This document shows positions 17,504 through 25,728 of a stretch of DNA of 64,000 nt, in pieces. A model generated the notes under the pieces. That model searched no databases. It had not been told where the DNA came from and saw only the letters and a program-made list of their open reading frames with translations. How positions within the stretch are numbered: the stretch's first letter is position 1; the number at the start of each line of letters is the position of its first letter. Made by a program: the position numbers and the translations under genes. This DNA comes from Actinomadura meyerae (GTDB lineage: Bacteria; Actinomycetota; Actinomycetes; Streptosporangiales; Streptosporangiaceae): NCBI RefSeq assembly GCF_900188445.1, contig NZ_FZOR01000018.1, forward strand, positions 84,603-148,602, in the 5' to 3' direction.

Positions 17504-18319
17504 GTGCTTCGCAAGCTCACCGTCGCCCTGGCCTCCGTCGGTCTCCTCGTGGGCCTGACCGCCTGCGGCTCCTCGGAGGCGTCGGACGATCCGGACGCCC
17601 CGCTGAAGGTCGCGGTCAACCCCGTCCCGCACGGCGACATCCTGACCTACGTCAAGGACAATCTGGCCGAGAAGGCCGGGCTCAAGATCGAGATCGTGGA
17701 GTTCAGCGACTACCAGCAGCCGAACACCGCGCTGAAGGAGAAGCAGGTCACGGCGAACTACTTCCAGCACGTCCCGTTCATGCGGGAGTTCGAGAAGCAG
17801 TCGGGGACGAAGCTGGCGTTCGTCGCCCCCGTCCACCTGGAGCCGCTCGGCGTCTACTCCAAGAAGGTGAAGAACCTCCAGGACGTCGCGCAGGGCGCCG
17901 AGGTCGCCGTGCCGAACGACCCGGCGAACGAGGGGCGCGCGCTGAAGCTGCTCGCCGACAACGGCCTGATCACCCTCAAGCCGGACGCGCCGACGACCGC
18001 GACCCCGCGCGACATCGCGACCAACCCCAAGAACCTGAAGTTCACGCCGGTCAAGGCCGCGCAGCTGCCCCGGTCGCTGGACGACGTGGCCCTGTCGGTC
18101 ATCAACGGCAACTACGCCATCGAGGCCGGGCTGTCGCCGGCCGAGGACGCGCTCGCCGCCGAGAAGGCCGAGGGCAACCCCTACGCCAACGGCGTCGTCA
18201 CGCTGCCGGAGAACAAGGACGACGCGCGCGTGAAGAAGCTCGTCCAGCTGCTCCAGGGCCCCGAGGTCAAGAAGTTCGTCGAGGACAAGTACAAGGGGTC
18301 GGTGCTGATCGCCTCCTGA
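17504..18319 (+). CDS. metQ: Methionine-binding lipoprotein
   Basis: A 271-aa NlpA/MetQ family binding protein. The lipoprotein signal ends in LVGLTAC with lipidated Cys21. The mature part has the family opening KVAVNPVPHGDIL, the substrate-site segment NYFQHVPFM and VPNDPANEGRALKLL. GTG start has AAAGG upstream. It delivers methionine to MetNI at the outer membrane-facing side of the cell membrane. Two hairpins or repeats downstream probably close the operon. Confidence 0.93.
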   Translation: MLRKLTVALASVGLLVGLTACGSSEASDDPDAPLKVAVNPVPHGDILTYVKDNLAEKAGLKIEIVEFSDYQQPNTALKEKQVTANYFQHVPFMREFEKQSGTKLAFVAPVHLEPLGVYSKKVKNLQDVAQGAEVAVPNDPANEGRALKLLADNGLITLKPDAPTTATPRDIATNPKNLKFTPVKAAQLPRSLDDVALSVINGNYAIEAGLSPAEDALAAEKAEGNPYANGVVTLPENKDDARVKKLVQLLQGPEVKKFVEDKYKGSVLIAS

Positions 18320-18342
18320 CGCCGATGACGGGCCCCGGGGAG

Positions 18343-18358
18343 GGCCTCGGCAGGCCCC
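18343..18358 (+). terminator. Probable terminator hairpin after metQ
   Basis: GGGCCT-CGGC-AGGCCC forms a short GC hairpin about 25 bases after the metQ stop. The region around it is G/C-rich and lacks a T-run, so confidence is moderate. Confidence 0.45.
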
Positions 18359-18380
18359 GGCGGAGGGGCGGCCCGCGTGA

Positions 18381-18417
18381 CGGGACGCCCTCCGCCGGTC
18401 GGGACGCCCTCCGCCGG
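18381..18417. repeat. Tandem 18-bp direct repeat
   Basis: CGGGACGCCCTCCGCCGG occurs at 18381-18398 and again at 18400-18417, separated by one base, between metQ and the STM4015 operon. It may be a duplicated terminator fragment or a binding site; no function is evident. Confidence 0.6.
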
Positions 18418-18451
18418 GGCCCTTGCCGGAAACCACGCGGTTTGTCCGCCG

Positions 18452-18464
18452 GTCCTGATAGGAC
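18452..18464. promoter_or_regulatory. Candidate operator upstream of the STM4015-4011 operon
   Basis: GTCCT-GAT-AGGAC is a 5-bp inverted repeat 29 bases before the ATG at 18494, in the only intergenic space available for the operon promoter. The TAGGAC half could also serve as a -10 element. No regulator is adjacent. Confidence 0.3.
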
Positions 18465-18493
18465 ATGGGCCGACGAACTCGCGAAGGGGACCC

Positions 18494-19456
18494 ATGGGCG
18501 TTTATCAGCACCTTGAGGAGTACGCCGGCCTGCCGGTGGCCACGTTCAACGAGGACACCGCACCCGGCAGGGGGGACGCCGGCGCCGACCCGGTCACCGG
18601 GGAGGAGCTGCCGGCGGCGGCCGAGGCCGCCTGGTACGTCGGGACGTCCTTCGACGAGGAGGGCTTCGCCGGCGTCTTCGCCCGGTTCCTGGAGGCGGTC
18701 GACACCGCCGAGGTCACGGCGCTGATCATCGGCTACTGGGGCGCGTCCTACGACTCCGGCGCCGCCGACCCGGTCGAGCTGCTCACCGGGGCCGCCGCGT
18801 CCTTCCCCAAGCTGCGGGCGCTGTTCCTCGGCGACATCACCGGCGAGGAGTCGGAGATCTCCTGGATCGAGCACTCCGACATCACGCCGCTGTTCACCGC
18901 CTTCCCGGATTTGGAGCGGTTCGAGGTGCGCGGCTCGCAGGACCTCGTCCTCGACCCGATCAGGAGCGACCGGCTCAAGGTGCTCCGGTTCGAGTCGGGC
19001 GGGCTCCCCGCCCGGATCGTCCGGGCCGTGGGGGCGAGCAAGCTGCCGAACCTGGAGCACCTCGACCTGTGGCTCGGCGAGGACAACTACGGCGGCGACG
19101 CCACGGTCGCCGACCTCGCGCCGCTGCTCGGCGGGGAGCGGCTGCCCGCGCTGCGCCACCTCGGCCTGGAGGACAGCGAGATCCAGGACGAGATCGCCGC
19201 GGCCGTCGCGGGCGCGCCCGTCGTGGCGCGGCTGGAGTCGCTCAGCCTCGCCATGGGCATCCTCACCGACCAGGGCGCCGAGGCGCTGCTCGCCGGCCAG
19301 CCGCTCACCCACCTGCGCAAGCTGGACCTGCACCACCACTTCCTGTCGGACGCGATGGTCGAGCGGGTCCGGGCGGCGCTGCCCGGCGTCGACGTCAACC
19401 TGGAGGAGCAGGAGAAGCCGGACGGCGACTGGCACTACATCGCGGTGTCGGAATGA
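18494..19456 (+). CDS. STM4015 family protein, copy A (leucine-rich-repeat-like)
   Basis: A 320-aa protein of the STM4015 family, named after the Salmonella locus STM4011-STM4015. It has an N-terminal segment YAGLPVATF, a D/E-rich middle and repeated L-x-x-L-x-L units (FPKLRALFLGDI, LERFEVRGSQ, LKVLRFESGG, LEHLDLWLG, LRHLGLED, LESLSLAMG, LRKLDLHHHFL) that suggest a leucine-rich-repeat solenoid. The C-terminus ends HYIAVSE, shared in form with copy B. AAGGGG precedes ATG 18494. First gene of a six-gene operon; overlaps copy B by ATGA. Biochemical role unknown; it could be the substrate, scaffold or sensor of the cassette. Confidence 0.85.
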   Translation: MGVYQHLEEYAGLPVATFNEDTAPGRGDAGADPVTGEELPAAAEAAWYVGTSFDEEGFAGVFARFLEAVDTAEVTALIIGYWGASYDSGAADPVELLTGAAASFPKLRALFLGDITGEESEISWIEHSDITPLFTAFPDLERFEVRGSQDLVLDPIRSDRLKVLRFESGGLPARIVRAVGASKLPNLEHLDLWLGEDNYGGDATVADLAPLLGGERLPALRHLGLEDSEIQDEIAAAVAGAPVVARLESLSLAMGILTDQGAEALLAGQPLTHLRKLDLHHHFLSDAMVERVRAALPGVDVNLEEQEKPDGDWHYIAVSE

Positions 19457-20433
19457 TCGCGGAGCGCCTCTCGGTATTCGCCGGGCTCCCCGTCCACACC
19501 TTCGACGGAGCCCCCGACGCCGGCCCGCACCCCGCCGCAGGGGACGTCGCCTGGGGGATCTACCACCACATCCACGACAACGGCGTGTGGGGAGCCGAGG
19601 TCCCCGAGAACTTCGAGCGCTTCCTCCGGGAGGTCGATACCGCGCGGGTCACCCACCTCGTCATCGGCTTCTGGGGGTTCGACTGCGAGCAGTTCGACCC
19701 CGTGGAGGCGCTGCTGGCCGCCGCAGACCGCCTGCGCCGCCTGCGGGCGCTGTTCCTCGGCGACATCCGCGACTGGGACCTGCACCTCTCGTGGATCAGG
19801 CACACCGACGTCTCGCCGCTGTTCGAGGCGTTCCCGGAGCTGGAGCACTTCGAGGTCCGCGGCTCCGAGGGGCTGCGGTTCGCGCCGCTGGACGGCCCCG
19901 CGGGCGCGCGGCTGCGGACGCTGCGGTTCGAGGCGGCCGCGCTGCCCGACGAGATCATCCGGGCGGTGGCCGAGAGCGACCTGCCGGGGCTGCGCCACCT
20001 CGACCTGTGGCTGGGCGGCGGCCAGGAGGAGTGGGGCGCCTTCCGCGACGACCTCGCCCCGATCCTCGCGGGGGAGCGGCTGCCCGCGCTGCGCCGCCTC
20101 GGCCTGGAGAACGCCGCCTCCCACGACCGGATCGCCGAGGCCGTGGCGGACGCGCCCGTCGTCGGGCGGCTGGAGTCGCTGAGCCTCGCGCTCGGCACGC
20201 TCACCGACGCGGGCGCGGAGGCGCTGCTGGCCGGACGGCCGCTCGGCCACCTCGCCGAGCTCGACCTGCACCACCACTACCTCACGGAGGAGATGGGCGC
20301 GCGTGTGCGGGAGGCGCTGCCGGACGTCCGGGTGAACCTGGACGAGCCACAGGGCCGGCCTGAGTGGCTGACCCCCCAGTGGATCGAGATCGGGCTCGAC
20401 ATGAGCGGCTCCTACATCGCGGTCGCCGAATGA
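19453..20433 (+). CDS. STM4015 family protein, copy B
   Basis: A 326-aa paralogue of the preceding gene. Shared blocks include FAGLPVHTF, LRALFLGDI, HFEVRGSEGL, LRHLDLWLG, LPALRRLGLEN, RLESLSLALG and LDLHHHYLTEEM, and the same C-terminal YIAV-x-E ending (SYIAVAE). It lacks the D/E-rich insertion of copy A near residues 30-45 and has an aromatic/His stretch IYHHIHDNGVWG instead. Overlaps copy A and the ATP-grasp gene by ATGA on each side, so both paralogues are made in step. Tandem duplication with divergence suggests two related partners for the same enzymes. Confidence 0.85.
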   Translation: MIAERLSVFAGLPVHTFDGAPDAGPHPAAGDVAWGIYHHIHDNGVWGAEVPENFERFLREVDTARVTHLVIGFWGFDCEQFDPVEALLAAADRLRRLRALFLGDIRDWDLHLSWIRHTDVSPLFEAFPELEHFEVRGSEGLRFAPLDGPAGARLRTLRFEAAALPDEIIRAVAESDLPGLRHLDLWLGGGQEEWGAFRDDLAPILAGERLPALRRLGLENAASHDRIAEAVADAPVVGRLESLSLALGTLTDAGAEALLAGRPLGHLAELDLHHHYLTEEMGARVREALPDVRVNLDEPQGRPEWLTPQWIEIGLDMSGSYIAVAE

Positions 20434-21509
20434 CCCTCGTCGTGGTGGGGACGCCCGGCGACCGGCGCCCCGCGCTGTTCGCGGCGGCGTGCCGGTCCGC
20501 CGGGCTGCCCGAGCCCCGCGTCCTGCCCTGGACGGACGTCCTGCGCGGCGCTCCGCTCGGCCTGGCCGCGGGCGACCTGGTGCGCATCGACTCGCCGGGC
20601 GAGGACCGCGACGCCGACGCGCTGCTGCGCGGGCCGGGCGATCCGGCCCGGGTGGGCGGCGGCGCCCGCTGGCACCGGACGTTCACGGCGGCGCTGCGGC
20701 GGCTGTCCGCGGCGGCGTCGGCGGCCGGGGCCCGCCTGCTCGGCGACGTCGGCGAGATCGCGGTCATGTTCGACAAGCGGCGGTCGCACGCCCGGCTGCT
20801 GGCGGCCGGGGTGCCCGTCCCGGCCGCCCTGCCGGACGTCTCCGGCTACGCGGAGCTCCGGTCCCGGATGGACGAGGCGGGGGAGCGGCGCGTGTTCGCC
20901 AAGCCCGCGCACGGCTCGTCCGCGTCCGGGGTGGTCGCGCTGCAGACCGCCCCGCCGGACCGGATCAGGGCCCTGACCTCGGCGTTCATGACGGACGGCC
21001 GGCTCGTCAACGCGCTGCGCGTGCGCACCTACGAGACGGAGGAGCAGGTCGCGGCGCTCATCGACCTGCTCGCGCCGGACGGCCTGCACGTCGAGCGCTG
21101 GCTGCCCAAGGCCACCCTCGACGGCCGCGTGTTCGACCTGCGGGTCGTCGTCATCGGCGGCGAACCCACGCACGCGGTCGTCCGGACGAGCCGGACACCG
21201 ATGACCAACCTGCACCTGGGCGGCGCCAGGGGCGACCTGGGCGCGGTGCAGCGCATGCTCGGAGAGGCCAGATGGCGGCGGGCACTCGACGTGTGCGCGC
21301 GGGCCGCGTCCTGTTTCCCGGGCAGCCCGATGGTCGGCGTCGACATGCTCGTAGGGGCGGGCTTGAGGCGGTTCACCGTCTGCGAGGTGAACGCTTTCGG
21401 CGACCTGCTCCCCGGGCTGACCGGCCTGCCCGGCGGCCCCGCCGAGGGTCTCGACACCTACGCCGCCCAGGTCGCCTTGCTCCCGCACACGGCAGGGTCC
21501 AGGGCATGA
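20430..21509 (+). CDS. STM4014 family protein, ATP-grasp ligase-like
   Basis: A 359-aa protein with an ATP-grasp architecture: N-terminal Rossmann-like part, a linker (GEIAVMFDKRRSHARLLAAGVPVP) typical of the B-loop entry, the nucleotide Lys158 in VFAKPAHGSS, the glycine-rich GSSASGVV loop, HVERWLPKATLDGRVFDLRV, and the metal-binding Glu319/Asn321 in VCEVNAFGD. These enzymes join a carboxylate to an amine or thiol at the cost of ATP. In this cassette it could ligate an amino acid or peptide to a carrier or protein; the substrate is unknown. It overlaps STM4015-B and precedes STM4013 by 28 bp. Confidence 0.85.
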   Translation: MTLVVVGTPGDRRPALFAAACRSAGLPEPRVLPWTDVLRGAPLGLAAGDLVRIDSPGEDRDADALLRGPGDPARVGGGARWHRTFTAALRRLSAAASAAGARLLGDVGEIAVMFDKRRSHARLLAAGVPVPAALPDVSGYAELRSRMDEAGERRVFAKPAHGSSASGVVALQTAPPDRIRALTSAFMTDGRLVNALRVRTYETEEQVAALIDLLAPDGLHVERWLPKATLDGRVFDLRVVVIGGEPTHAVVRTSRTPMTNLHLGGARGDLGAVQRMLGEARWRRALDVCARAASCFPGSPMVGVDMLVGAGLRRFTVCEVNAFGDLLPGLTGLPGGPAEGLDTYAAQVALLPHTAGSRA

Positions 21510-21537
21510 CGGGTACCGGAGCCCAGCGGGGGTGGGC

Positions 21538-22338
21538 ATGCACGACATGAACGCCATCGTCGGCACTCACGACCTGCTTCTGGTGACGCTCGACACGCTG
21601 CGCTACGACGTGGCCGCGGAACTGGCCGCGGCGGGAGAGACGCCCACGCTCACCGGGCTGCTCCCAGGGGGCCGCTGGGAGCGCCGCCACACGCCGGGCA
21701 GCTTCACCTACGCGGCCCATGCCGCGATGCTGGCCGGGTTCATGCCGACCCCCGCGTCCCCTGGGCCGCACCCGCGCCTGTTCGCGGGAGCCTTCCCCGG
21801 CAGCGAGACCACCGCGCCGGACACGTGGACGTTCGACGCCGCCGACCTGCCGTCCGGGCTCGCCGCCGCCGGCTACCACACCGTCTGCGTGGGCGGCGTC
21901 GGGTTCTTCAACAAGCTGACGCCGCTCGGGTCGGCGCTGCCGTCCCTGTTCGCCGAGAGCCACTGGGAACCGGCCTTCGGCGTGACCGACCCCGACGCCC
22001 TGCCCAACCAGATCGACCGCGTCGCCGAGACCATTGCGCGGCTGCCGTCCGACAGGCGTCTGTTCCTGCTGGTGAACGTCGCGTCGCTGCACCAGCCCAA
22101 CTGGTTCTACCTGCCCGGCGCCACGCGGGACGACGGCGACACGCGCGCCAGCCACGCCGCCGCCCTTCGCCACGTCGACGCCCACATCGGACGGCTGTTC
22201 GCGCTGATGCGCCGCCCCTGCTTCGTCATCGTCTGCTCCGACCACGGGACCGCCTACGGCGAGGACGGCCACACCGGGCACCGCATCGGCCACGAGGTCG
22301 TCTGGACCGTTCCGTACGGGGAGCTCGTTCTACCGTGA
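21538..22338 (+). CDS. STM4013 family hydrolase (alkaline phosphatase/sulfatase fold)
   Basis: A 266-aa member of the alkaline-phosphatase superfamily: first metal ligand Asp19 in LLVTLDTLRYD, nucleophile region GSFTYAAHAAML (Ser55/Thr57), and metal ligands Asp235/His236 and His residues in CSDHGTAYGEDGHTGHRIGHE. No Cys or Ser in C/S-x-P-x-R sulfatase signature is seen, so a phosphatase, phosphodiesterase or phosphotransferase is likelier than a formylglycine sulfatase. ATG 21538 is preferred; GTG 21532 is in frame. The stop overlaps the next GTG (GTGA). Shorter than typical sulfatases, so it is a compact catalytic domain. Confidence 0.85.
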   Translation: MHDMNAIVGTHDLLLVTLDTLRYDVAAELAAAGETPTLTGLLPGGRWERRHTPGSFTYAAHAAMLAGFMPTPASPGPHPRLFAGAFPGSETTAPDTWTFDAADLPSGLAAAGYHTVCVGGVGFFNKLTPLGSALPSLFAESHWEPAFGVTDPDALPNQIDRVAETIARLPSDRRLFLLVNVASLHQPNWFYLPGATRDDGDTRASHAAALRHVDAHIGRLFALMRRPCFVIVCSDHGTAYGEDGHTGHRIGHEVVWTVPYGELVLP

Positions 22339-23615
22339 AGCCTTACCAGGGATACGTGTACGCGTACCCGCACAAGACCGCCTACCGCCCCCTGCACCCG
22401 TCGCCTCCGCTGCGCGACGTGTGGGCGGACGAGCCGCTCGACTCGCTCTTCCTCTACCTCCACGTGCCGTTCTGCGAGATGCGGTGCGGCTTCTGCAACC
22501 TCTTCACGCGCACCGGCGCGCCCGAGGAACTGACCGGCGCCTACCTGGACGCCCTCGACCGCCAGGCGACCGCAGTACTGGACGCCCTGGACGACCCCGC
22601 CTTCGCCACGGCGGCGTTCGGCGGCGGCACACCGACCTACTTCACCGCCCGGGAGCTGGAGCGCCTCTGCGACATCGCCGGACGCTTCAAGGGCTTCGGA
22701 TCGGTTCCGCTGGGCGTGGAGACGTCCCCGGCCACCGCCACCACTGACCGGCTGGCCGTGCTCGCCGAACGCGGAACCACCCGCGTCTCCATCGGCGTGC
22801 AGAGCTTCCTGGACGAGGAGGCGCGCGCGGCAGTCCGGCCCCAGAAGCGCGCCGAGGTGGAGGCCGCGCTGGACCGCATCAGGGCCGTGGGCTTCCCGAC
22901 CCTCAACATCGACCTCATCTACGGCATCGACGGCCAGACGCCCGCCACATGGCTGCACTCCTTGAACGCCGCGCTCGCATGGCGCCCAGAAGAGATCTAC
23001 CTGTATCCCCTCTACGTCCGTCCGCTGACCGGCTTGGGGCGCCGTGCCAAAGACTGGGACGACCAGCGCCTCACCCTGTACCGCATCGGCCGTGACCACC
23101 TTCTCGCCGAAGGCTACGAGCAGGTGTCGATGCGGATGTTCCGGCGGCCCGGAGACACCGCCAACGGCACCGAGTACTGCTGCCAGACGGACGGCATGGT
23201 CGGCCTCGGCTGCGGCGCCCGCTCCTACACCTCCCGCCTGCACTACTCGTTCGAGTACGCGGTGGGCGCCGGCCAGGTGCGCTCCATCATCGACTCCTAC
23301 GTGAAGGAGACCGACTTCACGACCGCCCGCGTCGGGTTCGCCCTGGACGGCGACGAGCAACGCCGCCGCCATCTGCTCCAGTCCTTGTTGCAGGCGGCCG
23401 GGGTCGACCGGGCCGCTTACCGCGCGCGCTTCGACACCGACCCGGTGGACGACTTCGCGGCCGACCTCGCAGCGTTCGGTGATCGCGGATGGCTGGACAC
23501 GTCCGACAGCACCGTGCGGCTCACCCCGGAAGGGCTCGCCTACTCCGACGCCATCGGCCCCGCCCTCTTCTCGTCCCGCGTCCAGGGCCTCATGGACTCC
23601 TACGAGGCGCGCTGA
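22335..23615 (+). CDS. STM4012 family radical SAM protein (HemN/HemW-like)
   Basis: A 426-aa radical SAM enzyme. The [4Fe-4S] motif is C47-x3-C51-x2-C54 in HVPFCEMRCGFCNLF; GGGTPTYF and ETSPATAT follow, then the HemN-type EDGTTRVSIGVQSF-like region, and GLGCGARSYTS with a C-terminal HemN_C-like domain. It resembles coproporphyrinogen dehydrogenase family proteins but lacks haem context and belongs to the STM4012 lineage. SAM cleavage would give a 5'-deoxyadenosyl radical acting on an unknown substrate. Stop overlaps the STM4011 start (TGATG). Confidence 0.9.
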   Translation: MKPYQGYVYAYPHKTAYRPLHPSPPLRDVWADEPLDSLFLYLHVPFCEMRCGFCNLFTRTGAPEELTGAYLDALDRQATAVLDALDDPAFATAAFGGGTPTYFTARELERLCDIAGRFKGFGSVPLGVETSPATATTDRLAVLAERGTTRVSIGVQSFLDEEARAAVRPQKRAEVEAALDRIRAVGFPTLNIDLIYGIDGQTPATWLHSLNAALAWRPEEIYLYPLYVRPLTGLGRRAKDWDDQRLTLYRIGRDHLLAEGYEQVSMRMFRRPGDTANGTEYCCQTDGMVGLGCGARSYTSRLHYSFEYAVGAGQVRSIIDSYVKETDFTTARVGFALDGDEQRRRHLLQSLLQAAGVDRAAYRARFDTDPVDDFAADLAAFGDRGWLDTSDSTVRLTPEGLAYSDAIGPALFSSRVQGLMDSYEAR

Positions 23616-24469
23616 TGGAGCGGCACCTCACGATCCTCTACCGCGGGCCGCTCGCGAGCTGCGACTACGACTGCCCGTACTGCCCCTTCGCCAAGCGCCG
23701 CGACACACCGGACCAGTTGCGCGCCGACCGCGCCGCCCTCGAACGCTTCACGGAGTGGGTCTCCACCTGCGGGCACCCCGTCTCCGTCCTGTTCACGCCC
23801 TGGGGCGAGGGGCTGGTGCGGTCCTGGTACCGGCAGGCGCTCACCACACTCAGCCATCTCCCGCACGTCGAACGGGTCGCGATACAGACCAACCTCAGCC
23901 ACCGCGTGTCGTGGACGGCCGGAGCCGACCTCACCCGGCTGGCGCTCTGGGCGACCTACCATCCCGGCCAGGTCCCCTATGAGCGCTTCCTAGGGAAGTG
24001 CCGGGAGCTGGCGGAGCGCGGCGTCCGGTACAGCGTCGGCATCGTCGGGCAGCCCGACCACCTCGGCGCCGCCCGCCGCCTGCGCGCCGACCTGCCCACC
24101 GGCACGTACCTGTGGGTCAACGCCGCCGAGGGGCGCGTCTACGACGACGCCGAAGCCGCCTCCTGGACCGAGATCGACCCGCTGTTCCCGATCAGCCGCC
24201 GCCCGCACGCCAGCCGCGGCCTGCCCTGCCGCACCGGGGACACGGTGGTGTCGGTGGACGGCGACGGCACGGTCCGCCGCTGCCATTTCGTGCCGGCCGT
24301 CCTCGGCAACCTCTACGACGGCACGTTCCGCGAAGCGCTGGCCCCGCGCCCATGCCCGCTCGACGTCTGCGACTGCCACATCGGGTACGTCCACCTGGAG
24401 CCCCTGGGCCTCTACGACACCTTCGCCGGCGGCGTCCTGGAACGAATCCCGGCCCTGCTCGACCGGTGA
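23615..24469 (+). CDS. STM4011 family radical SAM protein
   Basis: A 284-aa radical SAM enzyme with C16-x3-C20-x2-C23 in SCDYDCPYCPF. The C-terminal region has five further Cys: C205, C223, C247, C252, C254 (pattern PCRTG...DGDGTVRRCHF...CPLDVCDCH), indicating at least one auxiliary iron-sulfur cluster of SPASM/twitch-like kind. Enzymes with such clusters often modify peptides or proteins. It starts two bases inside the STM4012 stop. Last gene of the operon; a 14-bp-stem hairpin follows five bases later. With STM4012 it supplies two distinct radical chemistries. Confidence 0.9.
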   Translation: MERHLTILYRGPLASCDYDCPYCPFAKRRDTPDQLRADRAALERFTEWVSTCGHPVSVLFTPWGEGLVRSWYRQALTTLSHLPHVERVAIQTNLSHRVSWTAGADLTRLALWATYHPGQVPYERFLGKCRELAERGVRYSVGIVGQPDHLGAARRLRADLPTGTYLWVNAAEGRVYDDAEAASWTEIDPLFPISRRPHASRGLPCRTGDTVVSVDGDGTVRRCHFVPAVLGNLYDGTFREALAPRPCPLDVCDCHIGYVHLEPLGLYDTFAGGVLERIPALLDR

Positions 24470-24473
24470 CGAC

Positions 24474-24516
24474 GGGCGTCCCTTGGTGACTGGGGAAGTG
24501 CGACCAAGGGACGCCC
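24474..24516. terminator. Bidirectional terminator after the STM401x operon
   Basis: A perfect 14-bp stem (GGGCGTCCCTTGGT at 24474-24487, complement 24503-24516) with a 15-nt loop separates the convergent STM4011 and DUF6745 genes. Confidence 0.8.
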
Positions 24517-24522
24517 GCGGGC

Positions 24523-25719
24523 TCAGGTCTGCTTCTCGGGGCGGTAGTCGGCCTCGTCCACGCCGAACGTCCAGGCGACGCCCGCGCGCGCCGTGCGGGT
24601 GTCGGGCGGGACGCGCAGGTAGTAGGTGCGGTACGTGCCGTCCGGTTCGGGCGTGGAGTTGACCACCTCGACCATGACCACCGGCTCGTCGCCGGGGAGG
24701 TCGATGGACCACAGGACGCCCGTCTCGTCCCGGTGCAGGGGGCGCGCGCCGGTCTCGGCCAGGTACCGGTCGTAGCCGAAGATCTCCAGCATGACCCGGC
24801 GCAGCTCGGCGTTCTCCTCCGAGGAGATGCGGTCGGCCGTCAGCCCCGTCAGCGAGGCCACGAAATCGGGCGGGATGGGCATGCCGCGCCACGCGTGCAG
24901 CCCGAACCCGTCCGGGTAGGCGAGGGCGGGGCCGTCACCCCGATGCAGCCGGCCGGGCTCGTCCCGGTGCAGCTCGCTCGGGCGCTCGGACAGGATCACC
25001 AGCCGCTCGTAGGGCCACCACCAGCCCGCCGACCGGGCGACCTCGGCGAGGCCCGCGAGGGGGCCGTCCAGCCGCCCGAGCGTCTCGAACAGCGCCAGCC
25101 ACGGCGCGTCGTGCTGGCCCAGCACGGCGTCGAGAGTGGCGGCGCGCAGCAGCGACGCCGTCCGCTCCTCCTCCGCGGTGGGGCGCCGGTTCCCGGCCGC
25201 GAGGGAGCGGGCATGGGCCTGCTCGCCGATGGCGGCGCGCACCCGCGTCACCAGCGACTGGACCTGATCCCACAGGAGGCCGCCCGTCTCGGCCCACGTG
25301 CGCGGCCATTGCTCCGGCCCCTGTTCGGAGCAGGCCGCCGCACGCATCGCCTCCCAGGGGCGGGTGCGGACGTCCGCGAGGACGCTCCCGCCCGCCCCGC
25401 TCTCAACGAGGTCGCTCTCAACGAGGTCGCTCTCAACGAGGTCGCCCTCACCGAGATCGGCGCGGGCCTGCTCGACGAGGTCCTCCAGCCCCGACTCCCT
25501 CAGGGCGTCGCCGTGCCCCGCCAGGACGGCCGCCGCGACGGCGCCGCGCGCGGGGGAGGGGACCCACACGTACCGCTCAGGTGCGGGCAGGCCCGCGGAG
25601 GCGTAGGCGGAGGCGACCCCCGCCTCGGCCCGGGCGCGGTCGGCGGGGCCGGTGGAGAACGCCTCCACCTGCCAGTCGCCGACCACGAAGTGGGCCTCGC
25701 GCAAGGTTCCGGTGACCAT
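24523..25719 (-). CDS. DUF6745-like protein
   Basis: A 398-aa cytoplasmic protein. The C-terminal part, with HRGDGPALAYPDGFGLHAWRGMPIPPDF and GYDRYLAETGARPLHRDETGVLW, matches DUF6745 proteins found in actinomycetes and cyanobacteria, whose function is unknown. The N-terminal 150 residues are Ala/Glu-rich and contain three in-frame pentapeptide repeats (DLVES) encoded at 25400-25444. It is preceded in the same operon by a 108-aa gene nine bases upstream; such pairs recur in actinomycetes to my knowledge, so a two-component complex is plausible. Start at 25719 is the only reasonable ATG. Confidence 0.65.
   Translation of the reverse strand: MVTGTLREAHFVVGDWQVEAFSTGPADRARAEAGVASAYASAGLPAPERYVWVPSPARGAVAAAVLAGHGDALRESGLEDLVEQARADLGEGDLVESDLVESDLVESGAGGSVLADVRTRPWEAMRAAACSEQGPEQWPRTWAETGGLLWDQVQSLVTRVRAAIGEQAHARSLAAGNRRPTAEEERTASLLRAATLDAVLGQHDAPWLALFETLGRLDGPLAGLAEVARSAGWWWPYERLVILSERPSELHRDEPGRLHRGDGPALAYPDGFGLHAWRGMPIPPDFVASLTGLTADRISSEENAELRRVMLEIFGYDRYLAETGARPLHRDETGVLWSIDLPGDEPVVMVEVVNSTPEPDGTYRTYYLRVPPDTRTARAGVAWTFGVDEADYRPEKQT
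25400..25459. repeat. In-frame 15-bp tandem repeat inside the DUF6745-like gene
   Basis: CTCTCAACGAGGTCG occurs three times exactly (25400-25444) and once degenerately (25445-25459), encoding repeated DLVES and EGD steps. Unit length keeps the frame. Confidence 0.9.
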
Positions 25720-25728
25720 CCCGCCCCC

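Noticed and set aside
22335..23615. Coproporphyrinogen III dehydrogenase (hemN) assignment
   Set aside because: HemN-like motifs are present, but operon context and lineage features fit the STM4012 family; haem function is not supported.
25400..25459. CRISPR-like or minisatellite array
   Set aside because: Units are contiguous without spacers, in frame inside a gene, and only three to four copies.
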